Assembly (NCBI GenBank): GCA_006176705.1
Contig: QRFJ01004980.1
Coordinates: 1-64,000 of the forward strand
Direction: 5' to 3'
Length of the DNA stretch: 64,000 nucleotides
Origin: Cocos nucifera
Lineage: Eukaryota; Streptophyta; Magnoliopsida; Arecales; Arecaceae
The position numbers were made by a program, and so were the translations under genes. The notes below the pieces were generated by a model that did not search any database, was not told the origin of the DNA, and worked only from the letters and a program-made list of their open reading frames with translations. Of the stretch, positions 1-12,800 are shown one piece after another; position 1 is the first letter of the stretch, and each line of letters opens with the position of its first letter.

Positions 1-1875
1 AAAGAGAGAGAGTTATACTGTAATAATGCTGTGGATCCGAATTTATTTTGTAGTTGGTTTTATTTTAAATAAATTAGCTCCACTATTTTCTTGGGAGTGC
101 CCTTACATCTGCTCCCTTCTATTGTAGAGATGCGTAAAATCTTCACGATTAATGATTGTTTCTAGAGTGTTGGTTGGTGCGGTTCATCTAAGTTTCTTGT
201 AACTCATCACCTCACCAAAACAGTTATTGGGATCGGTTAATGCCAATGAGTACAACTCTGTTTCAATGAATTCTCTAATCATGGTGACCCAAACTGGCTC
301 TAATTCATGAATCTCGATCGGGTAATCCGAAATATTGTCCCACTCCTTTAGTTAAGTCAGACCCACTATTTGCATAGACTGGGTTCCTAATTTGAAGTCT
401 CTCACCATATCCAAAATAATATTGAGCCCAACTCATTCCTCTAGCCGATAGGCATCCATTCTAATTAGACTATGTTGCATTCTTTCTTCGATGCAACTGA
501 AGCCACTGTATCAGCTGAGAACAAATCAACCCCCAGTGAAGGGCCCGAATCTATAATAGTGGAAGACCTCATTTAAATCTTTTTCCTTAGGGGAGAAATG
601 ATTCAGGTCTCATTAACTAAGATTGTCATAGTCTACAATTATGGACTAACCTAGTGCATGGTTAGCTCGGATTATTGACCACTCAGATCAGAACTGTGTC
701 AATAGATATGGCCAGATAAGTGAGACCGGGTGAAGGAATATGCCATTAACTCGTACATAGAATGCATTTCAAGTCGAGTAAGTTTCAATTTAAAAACCAA
801 TCGATCGTATGTGCCAAACTTACCTTTAGACACAAATATTGAAGCCATAACCAATTAGGTTAGCCTAATAATTCAGACTCTAACCTCTGAGCCTAATTAG
901 GTCTTGCTTGATCATGAACTCGATCTTGACCAGACTTAATCCTATTAGGCCGATCAGTTTAAGCATTGTTGATCCCATCTAACCAACTCTTGATTCGGTT
1001 TGATCAACCGCTTAGACCTAATTGAGCTACCAAGCCCGAACCCGTATTATTGAATATGTCTTAGATCTGAAATTCTCAATTTTAGATCTAATTGATATTT
1101 CATATCTTAATTTTTAATTAAGTAGGGTTCATAAACAAAATATGCACAATAAATCCTAGGGTTTTAGGATCTAGGATTTTTGCAGAAAGTAAGTTTTGGA
1201 ATTTCTAATTAAGGACGAATACGTAGCACCCCTACACATCATAAGAACACCCATCGAATGAAAGAGAGGGCCTTAAACCTTCTTTCGTTCTTATGACCGG
1301 ACGGCCAAGAGGAACGCCTTAATCAGGAACATTCAATACTATAAAATAGTTTTAGATCTATATTCATACATCTCATAATAAATCAGATTCTAATCATGGG
1401 CATATTTTGCATACTCTCATGTATCGAATCATTCATATTTTTAGATCTAAATTATCTCATAATAATATAAAAAATTAGATTTTAAATTGATCTAATCAAA
1501 TAATTTAATCTAGATAAATATGTAGAACTATTCTACACACTAGTCTAGACATGCATCTATCATATTCATATGATGTTTAAATTAAATAATTTTTATTTAT
1601 TATTTTTTAGATGTTATTATAACCATTATAATATCAAAAAATAGTAAATAAATAGATCTAAAATAAGATTTAATCAAATTAAATCAAAAACATGCAAGAC
1701 TATTCTATAGAACTATTCTATTTTAGAACTAGTCATGCATATTTCCTAATTTTAGATCCAAATTATTTAATTTTAATTTTTTTTGATTTTAGATCTGATC
1801 ATATCTCATGTGATATCTGAAATCACTTATTTTTTGATTAAAATAAATTTAAAATCAGATATAAATAATTTTAGA
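1..1875 (-). other. Untranslated leader of Copia element Cop1-D (partial)
   Basis: This AT-rich stretch aligns by eye with the leaders of two other Cop1 copies (24153-26011 and 47144-49004), for example the segment from about 68 with that from about 24231. It lies downstream, on the minus strand, of a primer binding site at 1876-1893. Base 1 corresponds to a point just before the gag start, so the whole gag-pol region lies off the left edge. I see no convincing protein in it. Confidence 0.75.
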
Positions 1876-1893
1876 ACCATGGCTCTGATACCA
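1876..1893 (-). other. Primer binding site, initiator Met tRNA, Cop1-D
   Basis: On the minus strand the site begins TGGTATCAGAGCCATGG. This is the usual plant Copia sequence complementary to the 3' end of initiator methionine tRNA, with a mismatch near its end. It sits two bases inside the LTR edge at 1896 and shows that the adjoining LTR is the 5' LTR of a minus-strand element. Confidence 0.88.
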
Positions 1894-1895
1894 GT

Positions 1896-4177
1896 TGAAG
1901 GAAAATCCTGATTTCCCGGTCCAGGTTCGTTCAGATCTGATCAGATCAAGAGATATATTTTAAAAATTTTTTCTTTGATCTGTATTAGATCTGGGATATT
2001 TTAGATTTGATTCTTATTATTTTAACAAATAAAATAAAATAAGAATAAATTAAATTAAATTTAATTTACCTGATTTGGGTAATCCTATTATCCGTTGATG
2101 ATCCTGTTTACAGCGGAAGGTTCTGGATCTAGCCATGCAAGCGCCTGGTCTCTACCGGTATCCACTCGAACTAGATCTTGAGATCCTCTTCTTCTCTATC
2201 ACACCTTCAAAAATTAGGTCTGGATCTGATCTGGAGGATCTTCAAAACTTCTTTTGAAGATCAGCAGTCGTCCTATGCAGCAGTGCAGCCTTTTTGCTTT
2301 TAATCGTCTTTCTCTTGCTTGAATCGCACCAACAAAAATCCAAAACTCCTTTTGGACATGGAGAGCAAGGGGAGAAGGTGGTTTGGCATGGAGATGGAGG
2401 GGAGAGGCAGCCTTGGGGCATGAGAAATTGTGATTTTATCATCTCATATTAATCTGAGTTGGGCACAGGGTCTTATTTATAGATTAACTATGATCCAACT
2501 TCTCTTCTTCCCAACCAATCACAACCCTTTATGAAATTAGATCTAAATCTGATTGATGGGAATAGAGTCCCCTGGATTCCTCCTTAGAGGGCATCTAAGA
2601 CCAATCAAAGTTGGTTCTTTGGAGAACTCTAATTAGAATCCAAAAAGAAGATGGAGTCCTTGTCCAACAAGGACTCCTAGGCGCCTCCAACTTGGGCACA
2701 TGCCTAGGGTGGCGTGCGCCCTCTTTCTTGCCAGGTTCTAGCAGGGGGACAAGCCCCCACCAGCTCTCCAATAGGTGTGTGACATGTGGTCAAAAGTCAA
2801 AGTGTCAATGGTCAACATTTGACCAGTCAAAGGTAGACTTTTGACCAAAGTCAAAGAATAAGAAATGGCAAGTGACAAAAAATGGCAGGTAATGTCTTAC
2901 AAAATAAGACAACCTTTTCTGACTTGGACAACCTCCAGTCAGACCATATGAAGGCCTTTGATTGAGCACAAACTCCTTTGGCTCAGACAGGATAACTTAT
3001 TTATGATAGCAAAAGAAGAACGTTAGGCTCAATCGAGTGCTAGCACGATTTTCTTGAACCTAATTGAATCTCATTCAGATCAATTGAACTGGATCAGTTT
3101 AATTGATGATCATTAGATTTAAACCTTTGTTTGTGTGACCCAGTTAGGTTCAGTTCTGTATGATAATGGGATATTTCATGATCTCTATCATCGACATCAT
3201 CGAAACTCCTTTTGATGGATCAGAACTCTTCTGATTCGAATAGTTAGAATGATCAATCATCTAAATCATTCTAATTGCTTCCAAAATTCACCAATGACAC
3301 CTACCAGTATATGGTGGCAACCCATCAGAGCTAAATGCAAACCTCTTGGTGCAGCTACCTATGTGATTCAGTTCTTCTATCTTGAGCCCCGATCAGATTA
3401 GGGTTTGGTGAACTCATCAAACCCTAGTTTCTGTCATATGATGTAATCATTCGATTTGAGTCCGATGTGAAAATCTAAATAGAAACTCTTTCTATTATTT
3501 CACTCTGCCATGGCCATGGGCTTCTGGACTTGATTCTCATGATTATCATAGGGCTGCTCCTCTACCACCGAGGTAGATAGATTTCATCGTGATGCCATCC
3601 AGTTCCTACAATGAACATGCTATAGCCAACATACACCTCAGGGTTCCATATGGCTAGGAGACCGAGTAATGGTGTAGTCAAACTATAACACCCTTAAGAT
3701 GAACTGCCGATGCACCTCAGGTCAAAGAACCAGACACACTACTGCAGCATCGAGTCAGTCATTGACGAGAAGGTAGACTCCCTAATGACTACTCGAGGTG
3801 ATCACGCTCAGTGCCCTCGTTCTCTAACGAGTATCTGTACTCTCACTTCGGTGTCTCCACACCATAGACTTAAGACTCATCTACTAAAGAGAAGCGATTG
3901 TACACTAACCTTTCGGATCAATCACCATCCTCTTGATGATCCTATGGTCGGGAGCATTTTATGAATTAATAATGATTATTCATGTCTTAAATTTTCAACT
4001 CTTGAAAATATGAATTATCATTACCATTAACTCAAAGGATATATCACAGACACTAAATACACATATGTGATAGAAAATAATCCATTTTATTGATATTAGT
4101 CAAAATTATAATTTTGCCCTTAGAAGTGTATTACAAGTGTCAGCCAATTTTGGCTTCTAGGGCACAGATATCTAACA
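1896..4177 (-). repeat. 5' LTR of Cop1-D (LTR copy L1)
   Basis: This 2.28-kb LTR has TG...CA ends. Read on the minus strand it starts TGTTAGATATCTGTGCCC and ends CCTTCA, directly before the primer binding site. Five other copies of the same LTR are in the window. By eye L1 is closest to L6 (59698-61983): both share the same core-promoter region, which differs from that of L3 and L4. A TATA-like CTATAAATAA-type site lies near 2473-2482. The 5' neighbour at 4178 is the middle of another Cop1 LTR, so this element landed inside a relative. Open frames within it are not supported as genes. Confidence 0.9.
2789..2854 (-). promoter_or_regulatory. W-box-like cluster in U3 of L1
   Basis: Within about 66 bp there are eight TTGAC/GTCAA cores in both orientations. 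TTGAC is the core recognised by plant WRKY factors. The cluster lies roughly 310-380 bp upstream, in element orientation, of the TATA-like site near 2478. The same cluster is at 60589-60655. Binding is inferred from the motif only. Confidence 0.5.
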
Positions 4178-5646
4178 CACATGTCATCCTAGGCGTGCAC
4201 CCCCTCCTTTCCAATTTTCAGAAAGGGGACGAGCCACTATCTGCTCTCCAATAAGTGCACGATACATGGGCAGATGTCCAAGTATCAAAGCTCAATGTTT
4301 GACCAAAGTCAAAGGACAAGAATTAGCAGGTGATGGAAAATGGCAGGTATTATCTCAAATTTATCTCATAAATTAAGACAATCCTTTTCTAACCTGGACA
4401 AGCTCTAGTCAGACCAGATAAAGGTACCTAAGTGAGCATAAATATATTTAGCTCAGTCGATACTACTTTTAATGATAGAAAAAGAAGAATGTTAGGCTCA
4501 ATCGTGTGCTAGCATGATTTTCTTGAACCTAATTGAATCTAATTCAAATCAATTGAACTAGGTTAGTCAATTGATGATATCCAGATCCAAACCCTTATTT
4601 GTGTGACCCAGTTAGGTTCAGTTCTGTATGGTAATGGGATATGTAGTGATCTTCATCATCAACATCATCGAAACTTCTTTCGATGGATCAGAACTCTTCT
4701 GATTCAGACAACTAGAATGATCGATCATCTAAATCATTCTAATTGCTCCCAAAATCCACCAGTGACACCTAGCAGTATATGGTGGCAACCCATCAAAACT
4801 GAAAATGAACCTCTTGGTGCAGCTACTTGTGTGATTAAGTTCTTCTATCTTGAGCCCCGATCAGATTAGGATTAAGGTAAACTCATCAAACCCTAATTTC
4901 TATCATATGATTTAATCATTCGATTCAAGTCCGATGTGAAAACCTTAATAGAAACTCTTTCTATTATTTCACTCTCTGCCATGGCCATGGGCTTATGGAC
5001 TTGATTCTCATGATCATCATAGGGCTGCTCCTCATCCACCGAGGTAGATAGATTCCATTTTGGTGCAATCCAATTTCTATAATGAACATGCTATAGCCAA
5101 CATACACCTCAGGATTTCGAATGGCTAGGAGACTGAGTCATGGTGTAGTCAAACTATAACACCCTCAAGGTGAACTATCGATGCACCTCAGGTCAAAGAA
5201 CCAGACACACCACTACAGCTTCGAGTCAGTCATCGATGAGAAGGTAGACTTCCTTATGACTACTCGAGGTGGTCATGCTTAGTACTCTCGTTCTCTAACG
5301 AGTACCTGTACTCTCACTCTAGTGTCTCTACACTATAGACAAGACTCATCTACTATAAAGAAGTGATTGTACACTAACCTTTCGAATCAATCATCATCCT
5401 CATGATGATCCTATGGTCAGGAGCATTTTATGAGTTAATAATAAAAATTCTTGTCTTAAATTTTCAACTTTTGAAAATAAGAATTATCTTTATCATTAAC
5501 TCAAGGGATGTATCACAGACACTAAATACACATATGTGATGAAAAATAATCTATTTTATTATTTATAGTCAAAATTATAATTTTGCATCTAGAAGTGTTT
5601 TATAAATGTCAGCCAATTCTGGCTTCTAGGGCACACATATCTAACA
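4178..5646 (-). repeat. Partial Cop1 LTR (L2), split by Cop1-D
   Basis: This is the first 1.47 kb, in element orientation, of a Cop1 LTR. Its right edge reads minus-strand TGTTAGATATGTGTGCCC at 5646, and it continues in register with L4 (about 26847-28315) until it stops abruptly at L1. The missing part presumably lies beyond the left edge, on the far side of Cop1-D. No polypurine tract follows the right edge, so L2 is a 5' LTR or a solo LTR, not a 3' LTR. Bases 4178-4182 (CACAT) would be the target duplication of Cop1-D, which cannot be confirmed here. Confidence 0.82.
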
Positions 5647-6128
5647 AGAACAACCTCAAGTCACAAGTTCCTCACGAACTCAACTCTCCAAGTATAAGAT
5701 AAGGATAAATTTAGAATCTCCATTCATATTGGACTCTATGCAGTCAAATGAAACTATCAAATTCGTGATCCAAATAAATTCGGATTACAACGAAACTTAA
5801 TCCATTGGATTTGGGATGAAAAATCCTTCAAGATGACGTCTTATCCACTTTGAACCGACTTCTGTGGAGTTCCTTAAATGTCCCTAAAAATCACATGGGT
5901 AAACTACATTCTATTATGCCTCATTGCATTCACTTCTTTTCTGACCAATTTATATCTTGAGACATGTGCCCACAACCCCATGCTCTTGAATACTCCATGT
6001 AGATCTAGTACACATTTCCTTAGGTAATTCTAAAGCTCAGATTTGATCTTCGAGTTGCCCAAATCTCAAGAGAGTGTAGTCAAATTTCGAACCCATCCAG
6101 CGATCCGATTTGATTTACACCTTGACCC
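5647..6128. other. Unassigned stretch next to the chromodomain gypsy relic
   Basis: About 480 bp with no frame that I recognise, no tandem structure and no match by eye to any other part of the window. It lies 3' of the minus-strand chromodomain relic, so the most likely reading is 3' untranslated or LTR sequence of that gypsy element. It could equally be host sequence. Confidence 0.35.
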
Positions 6129-6556
6129 ATGTCTGATCCAGCCCCAATTCGAGAAGCCATGACATCCTCTCCCACCTTAGCCAAAATCACCCCCAACGAG
6201 GCTAGGCAGTACTTGTTGATGATGTTCTCAAATTGCCATAGTTCATCATCATTCTCCCAACTTGCTTTTCAGTCAAATAGTCCTCTCCATCGGACTAAGT
6301 ACTGCACCCGGCTGCCCTTCTTCCTATCCGCTTTGATTTTAGAAACCTTCTTGGTGTAATAAACTCATGTGGCCATTGGAGCTCGTCTGCTTTGAGCCCG
6401 AGAAGGGTCGGTCATGTCCTCTTTTAATGGCTTCAATAGAGATATGTGGAACACCGAATTCACTTTCAGCTTGGAAGGTAGCGACAATCGATATGCTTTC
6501 TGTCCAATTCGATGTGTGATGATGAAGGGACCTTTTGTAGGATTTGGTGTACAAGA
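6129..6556 (-). pseudogene. Gypsy integrase C-terminus and chromodomain relic (chromovirus-type)
   Basis: Read on the minus strand from about 6550 there is an integrase C-terminal segment including KGPFIITHRIGQKAYRLSLP and VNSVFHISLLKPL, which matches the GPF...RIG...AYRLxLP...VFHVS pattern of Ty3/gypsy integrases. After frame shifts it is followed (about 6310-6170) by VQYLVRWRGL, then KASWENDDELWQFENII. The tryptophans and the ASWE motif of a retrotransposon chromodomain are recognisable, with a stop between the two parts. Such chromodomains are known to direct insertion to modified chromatin. This copy is a fragment: upstream integrase, RT and gag are absent because a Cop2 LTR begins at 6557. 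No intact product is possible. Confidence 0.8.
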
Positions 6557-8996
6557 TGGAAGAAAGAATTTCAAAATAGAATTATAAAATCATAAAATCA
6601 AATCCAAATCCTAGGACTACCTTATTAGAATTTAAATCATATAATCTACATTCATAATATATAAGAGGGTATTGGTACATACCTCAATCGCTAAATCCTA
6701 ATTTGACTCTGATTGCTGGCAGCAGTTTGCCAGGATTTCCACTAAGTATCCATATGTTCACCCTCTAATGTTGATCCACATGAAAACTTGATCAAGACAC
6801 CAGCACTTCTGAGTAATTTAATTAAAATTCTTATGACAAGAATTTTGATTATTTGGGGAGAACCTTTCTTAGCCTTTAATGTCACCCTCCTAGCCTTTTT
6901 TCTTGCCTTCCTTTCTTTTTTCTTGTCTTCTTAATTTTTCTTTCTAATCTCTTTGTCTTAAGAAAGTATTCTTGTTCTTATTAGGATCTTGTCTAGATAA
7001 GAGAAGGGAAGAAAGAAAATTGGATAATAAGAAACTCTTGTAAGAAAGAAGGAGAAATTTCTGATGCTTTGGACTCTCGGTGCACACCCCTATTTATAAT
7101 ATACTTAGGGGTGCCATCTTAATTTCTCACACCCTTCCCATATCAACATCTCACACCCCATCATGACATCTCACACCCATCGAAATTTTGCATCATTTAA
7201 AATTACGTAGACTTAGTCCAAGAGGTGCCTTAAAGCAGAAGGACTCTTCGGACTAATTCTACAAAAGTTTTATGAAGAGTCGCAAGAATTCATTCAAGTG
7301 GTGCCATTAATCTCCACCATTTGATCAGAGATGTGGGCCATCCAATGGCCTAAAAATGGGTTGCCATTCATAAGGGGGAAGCATGGAGATAAGAGTGGAA
7401 AAGTCAAAGCCCCATGGGTTTTGACTTGGTCCAAGGGGCGCCAAGGTAGAGTGGGCGGCAAGGAGTCCTCCTTATCCCAATTTTTAGATAGATTACGGAG
7501 GAGTTTAAGAAGTAGAAGAACTCTCCTCTGTGTCTCCTCATAATCTAAAAATTATGTAATAATATTTACATAAAACAAAAGGTGGAAAAGTCAAAGAAAG
7601 TTGGTGCCAACTATCTATGCACCAAGAAGTCCCTAGTACATGAAACACCTTCCCACACGCAAGAGAGAGAGTCTCTATCATGTGGGACTCAGGTAAGTGG
7701 CACCCAAAACTAGGTTAATTAACCTAGGCATCATGCAATTCAAGACCAAACCTGATTTGACTCAAATCGGATCAAAATTAACCCAAATCAGAATCCGATT
7801 CGAATCTAGGTGCTAGGGTTTGCAACATGTGCTAGCATGTTCAACTTGCAAATAAGGTCTAATCCAATTAGACCCTTAATCAATTCTCTTTGTATGTAAC
7901 CCATTGGGTTTCACATCTAGTCAGCAGTGGATTCGGATGCGATTTGACCTAATCTGGTTAAAACTCAATCAAAATGATTTAGGTCAAAACTAGCTAACCT
8001 GATTTGACCAATTAGAACACTATCTAATTAATGATCAAATTAAACTCTTTAATTCGATTGAACCTATAAGACAAAACTGACGTCTAGCAATATATCATGT
8101 CTACCCAAAAGATATAAAATTTTGATGAAAATATCAAAAATATCCTTTAGTAAAAGGTTACCATGCAACAGGATCCTTCGATCATCCTACATACCGAATA
8201 TGACTCTAGGTATGAAAATATGTCAAACCCAATATTATGTTCATATTTCTCTCAATCTTATGATGATGATTCGATTAGTGAAACATTTAGAAACCATTTC
8301 AAATTTTCATCATACTTTGATCAAAGACTTCTTGAATCATCATTTGATTGAAGTAGGTAGGATGCGATCTCCTCTTACCAGGAGTGATCGATTCCATATT
8401 GACCTACTCGCAACCTACATATATAATCCATCATATCCAGATCATCCCATACATGACAGAGTCATGAATGAGTATGAACCAAAATATGAATTCATATATA
8501 TAAGGTTCTATGGTAGTCTCAGGTCAAAGGACTACATGCACTACTCCTACCATGAGAACCATCTATTGACATGTAGATAAGACTCTATTAGATATTCTCG
8601 ACTTGGATCAATTCAATGAACTCATTCTTTAATGAGCACCAACATTCTTATATTAGTATCACACACAAATGATTGTGAGATCAATCATCCTCTCCATTGA
8701 GCATACAAAGGATGTGCCAGTCTTACCAGAAATGTTGATCCCCAACTTAATGTTTCATTGACTAGAAATATTTAAATTAGGATTTTAAGATTTTAGATCT
8801 CACTAGTATGATTTCATCATAATCCTAAAATTATAGCCCTAATTTATGTGGTTCATCATAATCTTAAATAAAAATGCAGCATATGATGAAATAAATGCCT
8901 TTATTTATTTAAAAAATATCATTACATGAGTTTGAAAGATAAAGAATAGGCCATCAAAATACAAATTTTGATTGGCTTGAGGGCATATTCCTTTCA
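6557..8996 (-). repeat. 3' LTR of Copia element Cop2
   Basis: The right edge is clear. On the minus strand, AAGTGCGAGAT (polypurine tract) precedes TGAAAGGAATATGCCC, the LTR start at 8996. The left edge is placed at TGGAAGAAAG (6557) because it gives a CTTTCTTCCA end and abuts the integrase relic; it may be off by tens of bases. From about 6920 to 8900 the LTR matches 31935-33920, the 5' LTR of the same element, with many substitutions. A minus-strand TATAAATA lies at 7091-7098. The open frame at 8122-8580 is not supported as a gene. Confidence 0.8.
7091..7098 (-). promoter_or_regulatory. TATA box of Cop2 LTR
   Basis: Minus-strand TATAAATA followed by GGGG is conserved in the other Cop2 LTR (32115-32122). 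An inverted pair of TTGAC cores lies upstream on the minus strand, near 7404-7430. Confidence 0.55.
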
Positions 8997-9007
8997 ATCT
9001 CGCACTT
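8997..9007 (-). other. Polypurine tract of Cop2
   Basis: Minus-strand AAGTGCGAGAT directly before the LTR start is the expected plus-strand primer position for a Copia element. The pol stop codon is four bases upstream, at 9011-9013. Confidence 0.75.
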
Positions 9008-9010
9008 GCA

Positions 9011-10207
9011 CTAAAGTCAATCATCCTTATATTTTAATCCCATACATTCAAGGTGGCGATTGAACTGCTGTTGTGGTAAAGTCTTAGTGAATATGTCTGC
9101 TATGTTATTCTTTGTATCTACTCATTCAATGACAACATCTTGTCTTTCAATAATTTCATGAATGAGATGGAAGTATCTCACAATGTGCTTGGATTTATGA
9201 TGAGATCTTGGTTCCTTTGCTTGAGCTTGCTTGAGCAACTGCTCTAGTATTATCACAACAAAGTGATACTGGGTTCTCAATTTCAGGAACAACACCTAAT
9301 TCAGTGATGAACTTCTTCATCCAGATAGCTTTCTTGGCGGCTTCACTTGCAGCTATGTATTCTACCTTAGTGGTTGAGTCAGCTATAGTTGGCTACTTAG
9401 TACTCTTCCAACTCATTGCTCCACCATTCAGAGTAAAGACATATCCTAAAATGGATTTGCTATCATCTAGGTCTGATTGAAAACTAGAGTCAGAATATGC
9501 TTCTAGTTTAAGATTAGATCCTCCATATATAAGAAAAATATTCTTAGTCCTTCTCAAGTACTTAAAAATATTCTTCACAGCTTTTCAATGATCCTCACCT
9601 AGATCAGTCTGAAATCTACCTGCAATGCTTAAGGCATAAGCAACATCAGGCCTGGTACATAACATGGCATACATAATTGATCCTATAGCCGAAGCATAAG
9701 GAATAGAACTCATTCTATTTCTCTCTTTAGATTTCTTAGGAGACATCTTCTTAAAAAGATGTATGCCTTGACTCATGGGTAAGTAACCTCTTTTACTCCC
9801 ATCCATACTGAATCTTTTCAGTATTAAGTCAATGTACCTAGACTGAGACAAGCCTAGCATCCTCTTAGGTCTATCTCTATAGATATTTATTTCAAGTATA
9901 TAGGATGCTTCTCCCAAGTTTTTCATGAAAAATTTATTTGATAGCTATAATTTAACCAATTGCAACATTGGGATATCATTCCCAATGAGGAGTGTGTCAT
10001 CTACATACAGAACCAAGAAAACTATGGCACTCCCACTAGTTTTCTTGTACACACAAGGTTCATCCATATTTTTTATGAAGCCAAATTCTTTCATTGTAAC
10101 ATCAAAGTGGATGTTCCAACTCCTTGATGCTTGTTTTAATCCATATATGGATCTTTTAAGCTTACATACCTGATTTGGACTCTCATTTGAGATAAATTTC
10201 TCTGGTT
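9011..10207 (-). pseudogene. Cop2 pol, 3' half: RT C-terminus and RNase H
   Basis: Minus-strand frames carry VCKLKRSIYGLKQASRSW (RT), then an intact YVDD active site at 9996-10007 within FLVLYVDDTLLIGNDI. MKNLGEASYILEI and IPYASAIGSIMYAMLCTRPD follow, then RNase H-type segments (LEAYSDSSF and GGAMSWKSTK) near 9578-9393, decaying to a stop at 9011. The sequence breaks at about 10208 in the middle of the RT. It resumes at 28316, where the minus-strand code reads KIWQMDVKIVFLNGFLKKEVYMS, giving the RT N-terminal part. The two halves are separated by the inserted Cop1-A element. Several frameshifts and stops make it non-functional. Confidence 0.88.
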
Positions 10208-10212
10208 GTGAT
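10208..10212. repeat. Left target-site duplication of Cop1-A (GTGAT)
   Basis: GTGAT here faces GTGAC at 28316-28320 on the other side of Cop1-A, and the join restores the Cop2 RT frame. Four of five bases match. If the LTR edge is put at 10212, the duplication is the four bases GTGA. Confidence 0.65.
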
Positions 10213-12349
10213 GGAAGGAAAAAATCTATTTTTCGGATCAGGTTCATTCAAATCTGATTTAACTAAGAAGAATATTTTAAAAATTTTTCTCTTAAATTAA
10301 AATCAGATCTGATACTTTTTAGATCTGATTTGATGGATCTAATAAAATTAAATAAAATTAAATAAATTAAATTAAATTAAATTTATACCTTGTTCTTGGA
10401 TAATTTTATTATCCTATGATGATCCTATTGATTGTCTAAGGTTCTAGATGTAGCCATGCAATTGCCTGGCCTCTATCGGTATCCACTCAGGCAGGATTTG
10501 GATATCTCCTCCTTCTCAATCTTTTCTTCAAAGATCAAATCTGGATCTAATCTTGAAGATCTTCAAAATAACTTTTGAAGATCTGATGTCATCTCTTGCA
10601 GCAGTACTGCCTTCTTTCTTTTTTTTCACCTTTCTTTTGCTTAGATCGCACCAAACTGAAGCCCAAAGCCCCTTGGGCATGGACAGGAGAGAAAAAGAAA
10701 GAGGTAGGCATGGAGGAGAGAGAGAGATAGCTATGTGGCATGGGCAAGGAGAGAACCTCTCTAGACAGGCACAGACAGGGTTTAGATAGACCCTGCTGCG
10801 CCATGCAGTGCCACATCATCCTGGCCAATCATATCTCTTCATGCAATCAGATTTGAATCTAATTGGTGGGATAAAATCACCTGATCCAATCAGATGAGAG
10901 CCCCTCTCCAACATCCTTAGGTGGTGCCAACACTGGTCAAAGTAGAGTCTTAGGTGCCACCTAAGTTTATTCCATGAAGCAACCTGGAGTCCCATCTGTA
11001 TGGGACTCTAGGCATCATTATCCTTAGGCGCACGCCTCTCTAGGTGTATACCCCCTTCTTTCCTCTTTCTAGTAGGAGGACAAATCCCCATCTGCTCTCC
11101 TATTGGTGCATGATATATGGGCAGATGTCTAAGTGTCAAAGGTCAATGTTTGACCAAAGTCAAAAGATAAGAATTAGCAGGTAATGAAAAATGGCAGGTG
11201 TTGTCTCAAATTGATCTCATAAATTAAGATAATTCTTTTCTAACCTGGACAAGCTCTAGTCAGACCAAGTAAAGGTACCTGAGTGAGTTCAAACACATTT
11301 GGCTCAGTCAAGATAATATTGAATGATTGTTGAAGGAGAACTTTAGGCTCAATCATGTGCTAGCATGATTTTCTTGAATCTAATTAAATCTAATTCAAAT
11401 CAATTGAACTGGGTTAGTCCAATTGATGATATTCAAATCCTAACCGCTGATCCAGTTAGATTCAATTCTGTATGGTAATGAGATATGTCGCGATCTCTAT
11501 CATCGACATTATTGAAATACCAACTTTTCTGATTCAGACAACTAGAATGATCGATCATCCAAATCATTCTAATTGCTCCCAAAATCCACCTATGACACCT
11601 AGCAGTATATGGTGGTAATCCATCATAACTGAAAATGAATCCCTCGGTGCAGTTACATGTATGACTAAGTTCTTCTATCTTGAGCCCTGATTAGTTTAGG
11701 GTTAAGGTGAACTCATCAAATCCTAATTTCCATCATATGAATTAATCATTCAATTCAAGTCCGATGTGAAAACCTTAATAGAAATATTTTCTCTCATTTT
11801 ACTCTACCATGGCCATGGGCTTGTGGACTTGATTCTCATGATCATCATAGGGCTTCTCCTCATTTACCGAGGTAGATAGATTTCCTCTTGGTGCAATCCA
11901 ATTCTTATAATGAACATGCTATAGCTAACATACACCTCAAGATTCTGGATGGCTAGGAGACTGAGTCATGATGTAGTCAAATTATAACACCCTCAAGGTG
12001 AACTACTGATGCACCTCAGGTCAAAGAATCAGACACACCACTATAGCTTCGAGCCAGTCATCGACGAGAAGGTAGACTTCCTTATGACTGCTCGAGGTGG
12101 TCACGCTCAGTGCCCTCGTTCTCTAATGAGTACCTATACTTTCGCTCTCGGTGTGTCTACACCATAGACTCAAAACTCATCTATTATAAAGAAGTGATTG
12201 TATACCAACCTTTCGGATCCATCACCATCCTCATAATGATCCTACGGTCAGGAGCATTTTATGAGTTAATAATGAAAATTCATGTCTTAAATTTTCAACT
12301 CTTAAAAATAAGAATTATTATTGCCATTTAACTCAAGGGATGTATCATA

Positions 12350-12354
12350 GACAC
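12350..12354. repeat. Target-site duplication GACAC, left
   Basis: GACAC immediately precedes the TGTTGGGG end of the Tat-like element and is repeated exactly at 20056-20060 after its CCAACA end. The intact target is seen in the other Cop1 LTRs, e.g. 'cagacactaaatacac' near 4047. Confidence 0.93.
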
Positions 12355-12705
12355 TGTTGGGGATAAATCCCGCTCCTGCCGAAGCCCGGCCCGACGCTCA
12401 GCATAATGCAACTAGTAGCCGCAGAAGAGCTTCAGCGCATTGGTATAGCCGAACTCCTTCAGCCGGCCGAACTGCCAAGTGATCGAACTCCAAGCGGCCG
12501 AACTTCTTCCAGCAGGTCGAACCAGTCAGCTTCCGAGCTTCTTCCGGACTCCCAGCATCGAGACCGAACTTCCTGGGCGGCCGAACTCCTTCGGACCGAC
12601 TCCAAGCAGCCAAGCTTCAATGAAGTCCTCTCAGCGGCCGAACTTCTCAGCGGACGGGCTTTAGCGGAATCCCCAAGCGGTTGTCACCCAGGAGCCCAAA
12701 CTCCT

Positions 12706-12800
12706 TAGCAGTCGTCACTCGGTCGAACTCCTCAGCAGTCGTCACTCGGCCGAACTCCTCAGCGGTCGCCCCTCGGCCGAACTCCTCAGCGGTCGCCCTC
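12706..12800 (+). repeat. 27-bp tandem repeat inside the Tat-like LTR
   Basis: About three and a half copies of a unit like CAGTCGTCACTCGGCCGAAC followed by TCCTCAG. The same array is in the 3' LTR at about 19250-19345, so it predates insertion. Each unit carries one GCCGAACT core. Confidence 0.75.

Noticed and set aside
2611..2844. Homologous frames at 2611-2844 and 60411-60677
   Set aside because: Both are in the U3 of L1 and L6 and antisense to the element; similarity reflects the LTR, and the frames end differently.
8122..8580. 152-codon frame in the Cop2 3' LTR
   Set aside because: It lies inside the LTR, and the matching region of the 5' LTR (33140-33600) has stops and shifts.
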